The notes under the pieces are model-generated. The model was not told where the DNA came from, searched no databases, and saw nothing but the letters and a program-made list of their open reading frames with translations. From an uncultured Bacillaceae bacterium (GTDB lineage Bacteria > Bacillota > Bacilli > Bacillales > Alkalibacillaceae): 14,626 nucleotides of DNA. Shown piece after piece: positions 7,117 through 13,061 of the stretch (the stretch's first letter is position 1; each line of letters starts with the position of its first letter). The translations under genes and the position numbers were made by a program. The stretch is from contig CALKAL010000042.1 of the NCBI GenBank assembly GCA_937983065.1, forward strand, positions 1 through 14,626, given 5' to 3'.

Positions 7117-8049
7117 ATGGACAAAGTATTATCCGTTGAAGGGCTCGGAAAATCATTCAAGCAAACGCGAGTCTTGAAAAACATTTCCTTCGACGTCCAT
7201 AAGGGTGAAATTATGGCGATTCTCGGTCCAAATGGGGCGGGGAAATCTACGACGATTCGAAATATTATGGGAATTATGTATCCTGATGAAGGGTCCGTTA
7301 CTTTCCATAATCATCAAGGTAAAAGCATACCGAGAAGTAAAATAGGCTACTTACCTGAGGAACGTGGGCTATACAAAAACGTTAAAGTGATGGACATTCT
7401 ACTCTATTTTGCAGAACTGAAGGATTACCCTTTAAAAAAAGCAAGAGAACGGGCTTTAGCTTATTTAAAAAAGTTTGATTTAGAAGGTAAGGAAAATGCT
7501 TCTGTCGAAGAGCTTTCAAAAGGGATGGGGCAAAAGGTACAATTTATCGGCTCAATTATTCATGAGCCAGAGCTACTTATTTTAGATGAACCTTTTTCTG
7601 GTCTCGACCCGGTAAGCCAAGAAGTATTTAAAGAAGAAATCCGCAACTTGGCAAATAACGGAACGGCGATTTTATTAAGTAGTCACCAAATGAATTTAGT
7701 TGAGGAATTATGTGATCGACTTTTTATGATTCACCGAGGACAAAAAGTTATTTACGGGTCCATCGACGAAGTAAAAGAGCAATATGCTAACTTTAAATGT
7801 ACGATTATCGGTAAAAATGACCGAATAACTCTAGAAAAAATCCCAGAAGTAACAGGTGTTGAACAAAATGAATATGCATCTGTTCTCTATTTACCTAAGG
7901 ATGTGAACGTCTCTAATTGGCTCAAGCAGCTGCCTGATCATCTTGACGTTCACGAATTAAAAGTCGACCGGATTTCATTACACGAAATATTTATTCATAT
8001 TGCGACAGATCAAGATTTAGTCCCGGAAGTAGGTGATGTCGATGCGTAA
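7117..8049 (+). CDS. ABC transporter ATP-binding protein (NatA/YhaQ-like)
   Basis: A 310-residue cytoplasmic ATPase subunit of an ABC exporter. Walker A is GPNGAGKST at 37-45. The signature is LSKGMGQ at 133-139. Walker B ends in D157-E158 (ILDEPFSGLD), and the H-loop His is H190. The GYLPEERGLY segment after the Q-loop region is typical of NatA-type exporters. Roughly 80 residues beyond the nucleotide-binding fold resemble the C-terminal extension (DUF4162-like) seen in this group. From memory, size and partner match the B. subtilis YhaQ-YhaP pair; relatives export Na+ or antimicrobials, but the substrate here cannot be told. ATG has AAGGAG 7 bases upstream. The 3' end overlaps the permease gene by 8 bases, implying translational coupling. 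Confidence 0.93.
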   Translation: MDKVLSVEGLGKSFKQTRVLKNISFDVHKGEIMAILGPNGAGKSTTIRNIMGIMYPDEGSVTFHNHQGKSIPRSKIGYLPEERGLYKNVKVMDILLYFAELKDYPLKKARERALAYLKKFDLEGKENASVEELSKGMGQKVQFIGSIIHEPELLILDEPFSGLDPVSQEVFKEEIRNLANNGTAILLSSHQMNLVEELCDRLFMIHRGQKVIYGSIDEVKEQYANFKCTIIGKNDRITLEKIPEVTGVEQNEYASVLYLPKDVNVSNWLKQLPDHLDVHELKVDRISLHEIFIHIATDQDLVPEVGDVDA

Positions 8050-9277
8050 CAGCTGGAAAATAGCGAAATGGGAAATTAGAAGAAACTTAAAAAATAAATC
8101 GTTTTTAATATCATTATTTATAACACCAATTATATTCATTATTTTCTTTACGATTCCTCAGCTTTTTAGTGGTGGGGAAGAAGCAGATTCAAAAGTATAT
8201 ATTTACGATGAAATCGGCTTATGGGAAGAACTTCAGCCATTAGTTGATCAAGAAGGATATTTAAATTGGGACGTTGAAGTAACGACCGAGAATTTAGAGT
8301 CCTTTAAAGATATTTTAGTCGAGGAAGAAGATAGTGCTTATATTTCTTTAGATGCCGATAGTATCATGGATGGGAATATTTCAGTATTACTTGGTGAAGA
8401 TGCGAGTGAACGAATCATTAGTGAGGCACGAATTTTAGAGCAGCCAATCCGGCAAATTCAATTGTTAGAGGCTGGGTTTACTCAAGAAGATATAAACTTA
8501 GTCAACCAACCGATTGTTTTCATGCCGATAGAAGTTGATGCAGCGCAAACATCGACGGAATCAGAAGAAGCTGGATTTACTGATCTATTATCACAAATTG
8601 TTCCTGGTATTTTTGCAGGGGTCGTCTTATTTTCCATCGTCATTTCAGGGATGATGATTTTCCAAAGTGCCTCCCAAGAGAAAAAGGATAAAGTAGCTGA
8701 AATAATATTATCATCGGTGACAACAGATGATTTAATGCAAGGTAAAATTATCGGCTATTTCGTCCTTGGAATTATTCAAGTTGGTGTTTGGATTGGAATT
8801 ATTACGCCAGTCGTTTTATGGCGTGTCGGTGAGGAAATACCAGTTTTAGAATATTTATTCGTCCCAGAACTAATAATCCTTTTAGCTTTTGCTATTTTAG
8901 GCTACTTACTGTATGCAACGATTTTTGTCGGATTAGGCGCGACATTAGAAGATGCATCAACGAGTGGGAACTTCCAAGGTTTCGTTTTAATGATTCCTTT
9001 CGTTCCGTTCATTTTATTTGGTCCTGTTATTAATGATCCATCTGGTCTTACAGCACAAATTGCATCGTACATTCCATTTACTAGTCCCGCCATTTTAATT
9101 ATGCGGCTATCGATTTTAGAAGAATGGCCTTGGATAGAAATTATTATTTCCCTCGCCATTTTAATCGTCAGTATTTGGATTCTTGCTAAATTAGCAGGCA
9201 AAATCTTTAAAGTCGGTATTTTAATTTACGGTAAAAACGCAACTCCTAAAGAAATTTGGAGATGGCTCAGATCTTAA
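8042..9277 (+). CDS. ABC-2 type permease (NatB/YhaP-like)
   Basis: A 411-residue membrane subunit paired with the preceding ATPase. It has one N-terminal membrane helix (about 23-43), a hydrophilic acidic extracytoplasmic domain (about 45-185), then about five hydrophobic segments from about 190 to 390. This is the NatB/ABC2_membrane_3 layout, and the length is close to B. subtilis YhaP. It forms the translocation path through the cytoplasmic membrane; the substrate is unknown. The open frame starts at GTG 8033 with further ATGs at 8036 and 8042. AGGTGA at 8031-8036 is best spaced from ATG 8042, which I chose; 8036 is the alternative. A perfect 16-bp terminator hairpin follows 13 bases after the stop. 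Confidence 0.88.
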   Translation: MRNSWKIAKWEIRRNLKNKSFLISLFITPIIFIIFFTIPQLFSGGEEADSKVYIYDEIGLWEELQPLVDQEGYLNWDVEVTTENLESFKDILVEEEDSAYISLDADSIMDGNISVLLGEDASERIISEARILEQPIRQIQLLEAGFTQEDINLVNQPIVFMPIEVDAAQTSTESEEAGFTDLLSQIVPGIFAGVVLFSIVISGMMIFQSASQEKKDKVAEIILSSVTTDDLMQGKIIGYFVLGIIQVGVWIGIITPVVLWRVGEEIPVLEYLFVPELIILLAFAILGYLLYATIFVGLGATLEDASTSGNFQGFVLMIPFVPFILFGPVINDPSGLTAQIASYIPFTSPAILIMRLSILEEWPWIEIIISLAILIVSIWILAKLAGKIFKVGILIYGKNATPKEIWRWLRS

Positions 9278-9290
9278 TGTCTAAAAAATA

Positions 9291-9340
9291 TAATAGGCTG
9301 ACGTTTTCGGTTTATCCTAAACGTCAGCCTATTATTTTTG
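9291..9340. terminator. Bidirectional terminator, 16-bp perfect stem
   Basis: Arms 9291-9306 and 9319-9334 are perfectly complementary, with a 12-base loop. TTTTT follows on the plus strand, and on the minus strand an AT-rich tract containing six T follows. It serves the ABC operon on the plus strand and the small membrane-protein gene, whose stop is at 9342, on the minus strand. Confidence 0.93.
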
Positions 9341-9341
9341 C

Positions 9342-9500
9342 CTATCGGTGTCCAAAACGATAATCCATTCCTTTCATAACCCGATCTAATTTCTTCGTTG
9401 ATTTTCTCCGCTTCAATGATGTCAACAAGCTATCGACCGAGTAGATTACTAAAAACGTTGCAAAAACAGTGAGTAAAACGATGACTAAAGAAGTGTACAT
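9342..9500 (-). CDS. Small membrane protein, 52 residues, unknown function
   Basis: A short minus-strand gene in the otherwise empty stretch after the ABC operon. ATG at 9500 is preceded by GAAGGGGG with about 7 bases of spacing, a strong Shine-Dalgarno. The product has one hydrophobic segment at about residues 4-20 (LVIVLLTVFATFLVIY) and then a strongly basic, presumably cytoplasmic tail with KRRK and GMDYRFGHR near the end. The TAG stop lies two bases from the 16-bp bidirectional hairpin, which fits a genuine transcription unit. I do not recognise the family. Support comes from the ribosome binding site, the membrane-helix-plus-basic-tail architecture and the terminator placement; conservation was not tested. 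Confidence 0.65.
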   Translation of the reverse strand: MYTSLVIVLLTVFATFLVIYSVDSLLTSLKRRKSTKKLDRVMKGMDYRFGHR

Positions 9501-9648
9501 ACTTTTAGCCCCCTTCACTAAAATTCATGATATTTCATCATATGCAAGTATATAATACCATATTATATGATTTTTTAATACTGAAGTGACTTATTATCTC
9601 ATTTATTAACGGATTCTTTGTTTTTTAAAGAAATACACAAGATTTACC

Positions 9649-9672
9649 TTTACTTTACCGCATTAAAGTAAA
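9649..9672. repeat. Perfect 9-bp inverted repeat, operator-like
   Basis: TTTACTTTA (9649-9657) and TAAAGTAAA (9664-9672) flank the 6-base spacer ccgcat. No T-run follows on either strand, so it is not an obvious terminator. It lies in the intergenic region between the small membrane-protein gene and the sspH pair (9501-9764), which is otherwise AT-rich with no gene seen. It could be a regulator binding site. Confidence 0.4.
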
Positions 9673-9685
9673 AAACGCAACAATC

Positions 9686-9715
9686 CATATCCTACCTAAT
9701 TTATAAACGTATAAT
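9686..9715 (+). promoter_or_regulatory. Candidate promoter for the sspH pair
   Basis: TATAAT at 9710-9715 lies about 50 bases before the first start. A CCATAT element at 9685-9690, about 17 bases before CGTATAA, loosely resembles a forespore (sigma-G/F type) -35 box. Genes of this family are known to be transcribed in the forespore, but the match here is weak. Confidence 0.28.
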
Positions 9716-9764
9716 TTGACCAATCTAGAAAAAAATAAAGATAAAAACTTAAGGGGAGGTCACT

Positions 9765-9956
9765 ATGGATATAAGCGAAGCGAAATATGTTATGGAACAG
9801 CCTTATTTAATTCATGTGAAATATCGGGGTATTCCAGTTTATATACAAGAGGTTCACGAAGAAGATGGGACTGCAACCGTCTTTCCGCTTGATAATATGG
9901 AACACGTTCAAGTCGTTGATTTAGACGGTTTGTATGAAGATAATCCAATTCATTAA
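9765..9956 (+). CDS. sspH: H-type small acid-soluble spore protein (divergent copy)
   Basis: A 63-residue member of the SspH family of minor spore-core proteins, made in the forespore and stored with spore DNA. Family pattern: an N-terminal helix (SEAKYVMEQP), then V-x-Y-x-G-x-PVYIQ-x-V, then the GTA-x-V-x-PLDN strand, then a final V-x-V-x-x-L. It differs from the next gene in a more acidic C-terminus (GLYEDNPIH) and less typical N-terminal residues. ATG is preceded by AAGGGGAGG with about 6 bases of spacing. The second copy starts 39 bases after this stop, with no terminator between, so they are probably co-transcribed. Confidence 0.87.
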   Translation: MDISEAKYVMEQPYLIHVKYRGIPVYIQEVHEEDGTATVFPLDNMEHVQVVDLDGLYEDNPIH

Positions 9957-9995
9957 AAAATATTAATAAGAATGATGAAAGGTAGGAGAAAAACG

Positions 9996-10178
9996 ATGGA
10001 CCGATTACGTGCACAAGAGATTGCTGATTCCCCTGATTTAAAAAATGTCGTTTATCAAGGAAAACGGGTTTATATCCAACACGTTGATAATAACAATGAT
10101 ACGGCACGAATTTATTTTTTAGATGATCCCCAAAAAGAAATTGATGTTCAATTAACGGATTTACGAGAAAAAATGTAA
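9996..10178 (+). CDS. sspH: H-type small acid-soluble spore protein
   Basis: A 60-residue SspH-family spore protein, close to the family pattern: RAQEIADSPDLKNVVYQG, then VYIQHVD, then DTARIYFLDDPQ, ending in a hydrophobic/acidic V-x-L-x-x-L motif. The open frame reaches back to 9972, but AGGAG at 9984-9988, 7 bases before ATG 9996, and the conserved MDxxRAQEI start favour 9996. It shares about half of its residues with the preceding copy, indicating tandem duplication followed by divergence. It is terminated by a strong hairpin shared with the convergent coiled-coil gene. Confidence 0.93.
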   Translation: MDRLRAQEIADSPDLKNVVYQGKRVYIQHVDNNNDTARIYFLDDPQKEIDVQLTDLREKM

Positions 10179-10202
10179 TTGTCTTTTTAAGCAAAAGTAA
10201 TT

Positions 10203-10260
10203 GGCTGATCAGAAGTCATTTAGCTTTGACGATTCTGATCAGCCTCTATTTAATCTTTTT
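10203..10260. terminator. Hairpin between sspH and the convergent coiled-coil gene
   Basis: A 12-bp perfect outer stem (10203-10214 with 10233-10244) plus a possible inner GTCA/TGAC pair is followed on the plus strand by an interrupted T-rich tract (to 10260). On the minus strand the tail is less T-rich. It overlaps the last codons of the coiled-coil gene. Confidence 0.8.
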
Positions 10261-10975
10261 TGGACTGATTGACAAATATCGTATACGAGTCCTTCTCACC
10301 TGTCAGCAATTGGTGGACATATTGTGATGTAAATTCATAATGCTCTTCAATTTTTTCCGATAAATAATGACTTCGCTCATATAAAACAGATCTAAGATGA
10401 CCGATTTGTTGTTTTATTTTCTCTGTCGCGGCAACTTGTTCATCCATTTTCTCAACGATTTCTTGTTGCCCCTTGTCATGAGCATTCACTTCATCTTTTA
10501 TTTCATTTTGAGTTTTTAATAACGCATTAAACTGCTCAAGGAGCTGATTATTTAACTTATCCTGTTTTTTCATACTTTCAATCACTGAATCAGTCGCCTC
10601 ATTCACTCGCTTCAATTCATCCAAAATACGTTCATTAGAAGCTTCGTTATTTTTTAAACGATTTTCTAACTGTTCATACTGTTCATTTAACACGATAATC
10701 CTCTCCGACAATTGATTTTGAATCGTAACATATTTGTTTTGTAACGTTTCGAATTGCTCTAAACGTTCCAATAGATATGTTTGAACTTCCCCTTGCCCAC
10801 GAACTTGCTTATTTAAAAGAAAGTGATTGTTAGACAGCTTTCGATTCAGTTTCCTTTGTTCCTCCACCCATTCTGAAATCCAATTGTTCATCATAAATTT
10901 TTGCTGAGGCTCCGAAATTTCCCCATCATTTTTAAATATGTGTAAATCATTTTCATCGTTAATATAAAGTCCCAT
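10250..10975 (-). CDS. Coiled-coil protein of unknown function
   Basis: A 241-residue hydrophilic protein that I do not recognise. The N-terminal part (about 1-35: GLYINDENDLHIFKND, then EISEPQQKFM) looks like a short globular motif. From about residue 40 to 215 it is almost wholly Glu/Lys/Gln/Asn/Leu-rich with heptad-like spacing, predicting a long coiled coil. No signal peptide, membrane helix or catalytic motif is seen. It could be a scaffold or tether. The open frame begins at ATG 10987, but its AAGG is immediately adjacent. The in-frame ATG at 10975 has AAGGAT about 10 bases upstream and starts at the more natural MGLYIN, so I prefer it with moderate certainty. It is divergent from the DoxX-like gene and converges on sspH. 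Confidence 0.75.
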   Translation of the reverse strand: MGLYINDENDLHIFKNDGEISEPQQKFMMNNWISEWVEEQRKLNRKLSNNHFLLNKQVRGQGEVQTYLLERLEQFETLQNKYVTIQNQLSERIIVLNEQYEQLENRLKNNEASNERILDELKRVNEATDSVIESMKKQDKLNNQLLEQFNALLKTQNEIKDEVNAHDKGQQEIVEKMDEQVAATEKIKQQIGHLRSVLYERSHYLSEKIEEHYEFTSQYVHQLLTGEKDSYTIFVNQSKKD

Positions 10976-11151
10976 CAAACATCCCATCCTTATTTGATTT
11001 GCTATATTATGTTATGCGTTTATAACGGGTTCGGGACTAATTTTTAATGCTTGTCATAAGGATGGACAACTGAATCATAAGTTTTAGAAAGGGAAGTGAT
11101 CATACCGATTGAAGTGACCGAACTAATTTTTATTTAAAAGGAGGGATATTA

Positions 11152-11532
11152 GTGGGTAATTTATCAACATTATCGATTATTAAATATATCGTTGGTTTCG
11201 TCTTTGTTGTCTCTGGATTGATGAAGTTAATTGACGATTCAATCGGTGTTTTTTTTACTAGTCTCGGACTGCCATCACCGATTGCCATCATGTACCTCGT
11301 TGCGATTACAGAAATAATATGTGGAATTTTAATTATTTTAAATAAATACGTCGCTCAAGCCATCATTCCTCTTATCGGTATTATTATCGTCGCGATTTTA
11401 ATGACAAAGGTTCCAATTATGCATAACGGATTTGTCCAAGCTTTATTTGAAGCACGGCTCGATATCGTTATGCTCATCTTGTTACTCGTTTTATATAGCC
11501 AATATGGCAGTCAAAAATGGACAAGAAGTTAA
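11152..11532 (+). CDS. DoxX/MauE-like small integral membrane protein
   Basis: A 126-residue protein with four hydrophobic helices (about 8-27, 42-62, 66-84, 100-118). The first helix ends in the SGLMKL motif and is followed by the FFTSLGLPSP turn, the pattern of DoxX-family membrane proteins. Related proteins are linked to redox or quinone processes, but no specific reaction can be assigned. GTG start with AAAGGAGGG about 7 bases upstream; no ATG competes. The stop codon overlaps the stop of the convergent gene (shared TTAA), and no terminator hairpin lies between them. The upstream gap of about 175 bases has only a weak promoter candidate (TTGTCA at 11051, 16-base spacer, AATCAT). Confidence 0.82.
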   Translation: MGNLSTLSIIKYIVGFVFVVSGLMKLIDDSIGVFFTSLGLPSPIAIMYLVAITEIICGILIILNKYVAQAIIPLIGIIIVAILMTKVPIMHNGFVQALFEARLDIVMLILLLVLYSQYGSQKWTRS

Positions 11533-12176
11533 TAAATATCAATTAAATAACCGCTATCAACTTTTCGGCCAATTTCCGTTTCGGTCACTTCACCTGTTGT
11601 TCGATTATAATCGTATCGAATCCATCCGACATAATGGCCTTGCTTGGCAGCTTGTTGCTCTTCCCAACCACCGACACCACTCATCCATTCACCAGTTATA
11701 TCTCCAGGTGGATCGCCAGGCTTCGGATAGCTAGAACCATTTGATGCAATGACCGTCGATTCCGTAACTTTCGCTAAGGCTTGCGGAAAGGGGCTCGAGG
11801 CGACGCGACAGCCGGTTAAAATAATTTCACTTTCTGGACAAAATCGAACCGAGCCTTGAGCGATTAATCTTGCCAAATCCCTAATATAGCGGGCATCATC
11901 GTGATCATAAATTTGAGGTTGTAAATAAAAACCTGCTATATCATAGCCACCTAGTTTAACACCACCACGATTACCACTCGTGCTATATCCCCAAGCGTGG
12001 GAAAAAATATAAACTTTTTCGATACAATCATCACGGGAAGCCGCAATTAAATGATCCAACAATTCTTTTCCGTTTTGCCATCTTTTCGTATTTTCCTTTC
12101 CAACAGCTCGCTCTCCCCACGTCTGAAAAGCTTGTTCGTCAACACCTGCTGCTCCGAGGGCTATTTTTTTAGACAT
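11529..12176 (-). CDS. Putative caspase-like (clan CD, DUF4347-like) stand-alone protein
   Basis: A 215-residue protein with no signal peptide or membrane helix. Two blocks match the clan CD cysteine peptidase layout: a hydrophobic strand ending in His (VYIFSH60-A-W-G), then GGVKLGG about 12 residues later, and a second hydrophobic strand ending in Cys (EIILTG-C123-RVAS), followed by ALAKVTESTVIAS. This order resembles DUF4347/C80-type domains, where SHG and GCN are the His and Cys blocks; here HG is HAWG. Activity is inferred, not shown. A Trp/Gly-rich C-terminal part (about 160-215) is unassigned. The open frame extends to 12254, but GGGGGA about 7 bases before ATG 12176 sets the start. It converges on the DoxX-like gene with overlapping stops. 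Target and role are unknown. Confidence 0.72.
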   Translation of the reverse strand: MSKKIALGAAGVDEQAFQTWGERAVGKENTKRWQNGKELLDHLIAASRDDCIEKVYIFSHAWGYSTSGNRGGVKLGGYDIAGFYLQPQIYDHDDARYIRDLARLIAQGSVRFCPESEIILTGCRVASSPFPQALAKVTESTVIASNGSSYPKPGDPPGDITGEWMSGVGGWEEQQAAKQGHYVGWIRYDYNRTTGEVTETEIGRKVDSGYLIDIY

Positions 12177-12210
12177 TTTAAATCCCCCTTTCATCATTTT
12201 GTTACATATA

Positions 12211-12239
12211 ACTATGCTTAAAAGTCTAGATGTTGTGAA
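12211..12239 (-). promoter_or_regulatory. Candidate promoter for the caspase-like gene
   Basis: On the minus strand TTCACA (12239-12234, 5/6) and CATAGT (12216-12211, 4/6) are separated by 17 bases. It sits between the upstream terminator and the ATG, so the gene is probably its own unit. The CATA-type -10 might instead suit a sporulation sigma factor. Confidence 0.4.
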
Positions 12240-12252
12240 AACATTTTTGACC

Positions 12253-12284
12253 AAAAAAAGCAGCCTTTATTTTAAAAAGCTGCT
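12253..12284 (-). terminator. Terminator of the regulator/membrane protein operon
   Basis: On the minus strand a stem of about 9 bp (12284-12276 with 12267-12259, one G-U pair) is followed by seven T (12259-12253). It lies just after the TAA of the membrane-protein gene. Confidence 0.85.
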
Positions 12285-12300
12285 AAATGAATAAAGCTAA

Positions 12301-12717
12301 TTATGAGGTTACTTTTTTAACGATGAATGCGCCGATGCCGATTAAAATATAAGTAAACATAAGTCCGACAATTAACAGTTCTACTTTAATTGATTCAACA
12401 CCTAAAGCGAAAAGTGTTAATAAGAGTGCTCCAAAGCCAACTAAAATAATGTAAAGAACCGCGATGGAATATCTTTTCATGATTAAAATCGTTCTTTCAT
12501 CAGCTATCGGAATATTTCCGTTTTTCTTTTTATGCCGTTTGTTTAGAATAATTGGTACAACGGCTCCAACAGCAGTTCCGACGACAACAGCAAGGGCTAA
12601 ATTGTAATCAAAGCCTTCAGCTCCGTCATTGAGCCCAATCAAGTAGACCCCTAACATTCCTCCTACTAAAATACAAAGAATGATAAACACTTGTGCGACG
12701 ACCATTTGTTTTTTCAT
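12301..12717 (-). CDS. Four-helix membrane protein partnered with an XRE regulator
   Basis: A 138-residue integral membrane protein with hydrophobic segments at about 6-27, 39-57, 84-104 and 112-132. A basic loop (NKRHKKKN) and a DERT motif (about 73-76) lie between helices 2 and 3. The DERT-type motif before a helix pair is common in small membrane proteins encoded directly after YgzD-like XRE regulators in Firmicutes; their function is unknown. The open frame begins at GTG 12726, which overlaps the regulator's stop. ATG 12717, with AGGTG 6 bases upstream, is better spaced. Only five bases separate the two genes, so they are translated from one message. The regulator may control or be controlled by this protein; that is inference. 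Confidence 0.78.
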   Translation of the reverse strand: MKKQMVVAQVFIILCILVGGMLGVYLIGLNDGAEGFDYNLALAVVVGTAVGAVVPIILNKRHKKKNGNIPIADERTILIMKRYSIAVLYIILVGFGALLLTLFALGVESIKVELLIVGLMFTYILIGIGAFIVKKVTS

Positions 12718-12722
12718 TTTAA

Positions 12723-12929
12723 TCACCTCTTATCTTCTAAATGAAATATGTCCTCAATTGGAACATTAAAATACTTTACAATCTTTAATGCTAATTCTAA
12801 GCTCGGATTGTACTTATGTTTTTCTATCGCATTAATCGTTTGCCTCGTAATTTGTAAATCCTCAGCCATTTTCACTTGAGTAATACCCTTTTCAAGACGT
12901 ATTTCTCTAATTCGATTTACAACTGCCAA
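12723..12929 (-). CDS. XRE-family helix-turn-helix transcriptional regulator
   Basis: A 68-residue Cro/CI-type DNA-binding protein. The helix-turn-helix is ITQVKMAEDLQITRQTINAI (about 16-35), followed by the typical NPSLELALKIVKYFNVPIEDIF ending. It is compact with no sensor domain, like YgzD-type regulators. It starts at TTG 12929 with GGCGGTGA about 5 bases upstream; no ATG or GTG is suitably placed. Two matching dyads surround its promoter, one overlapping the -35 box and one over the expected start of transcription, strongly suggesting that it represses its own operon. Confidence 0.9.
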   Translation of the reverse strand: MAVVNRIREIRLEKGITQVKMAEDLQITRQTINAIEKHKYNPSLELALKIVKYFNVPIEDIFHLEDKR

Positions 12930-12942
12930 TTATGTCACCGCC

Positions 12943-12966
12943 AACTGTAAAGATTTCTTTACAGTT
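12943..12966. promoter_or_regulatory. Operator dyad 1 for the XRE cassette
   Basis: AACTGTAAAG (12943-12952) and CTTTACAGTT (12957-12966) form a perfect 10-bp dyad around ATTT. It lies immediately downstream of the -10 box, where transcription should begin, and shares the core TGTAAAG-n4-CTTTACA with dyad 2. Confidence 0.7.
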
Positions 12967-12995
12967 ATAATAATCGAAATTTCATATGATGTAAA
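12967..12995 (-). promoter_or_regulatory. Promoter of the XRE/membrane protein operon
   Basis: On the minus strand TTTACA (12995-12990, 5/6) and TATTAT (12972-12967, 5/6) are separated by 17 bases. The -35 box lies inside operator dyad 2. Confidence 0.75.
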
Positions 12996-13007
12996 GACTT
13001 CTTTACA
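12990..13007. promoter_or_regulatory. Operator dyad 2 for the XRE cassette
   Basis: TGTAAAG (12990-12996) and CTTTACA (13001-13007) form a perfect 7-bp dyad around ACTT. It is the same core as dyad 1, with centres 44 bases apart, and it contains the -35 hexamer. Confidence 0.7.
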
Positions 13008-13050
13008 CAAAAAAATAAAAAAAGCAGGAAAAGATCTTCTTCTCCTGCTT
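13008..13050 (-). terminator. Terminator of the TraB-like gene
   Basis: On the minus strand a stem of about 13 pairs with one mismatch (13050-13044 with 13028-13022 as the perfect base) is followed by an A-interrupted run of T (13023-13009). It begins about 12 bases after the TAA of the TraB-like gene. Confidence 0.9.
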
Positions 13051-13061
13051 GAATTTTTAAC

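Noticed and set aside
9550..9568. AT-only dyad ATATAATA-cca-TATTATAT
   Set aside because: Perfect but composed only of A/T in AT-rich spacer and built from -10-like sequence. Expected by chance more often than a mixed-base dyad.
9790..10194. 134-codon minus-strand open frame
   Set aside because: It lies antisense to both sspH genes, which have clear family matches and ribosome binding sites. It has no start signal of its own.
11036..11132. Direct repeat ACTAATTTTTA at 11036 and 11122
   Set aside because: Only 11 AT-rich bases, with no further copies or dyad structure.
11432..11734. 100-codon plus-strand frame spanning two gene ends
   Set aside because: It overlaps the DoxX-like gene in another frame and is antisense to the caspase-like gene. 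No start signal.
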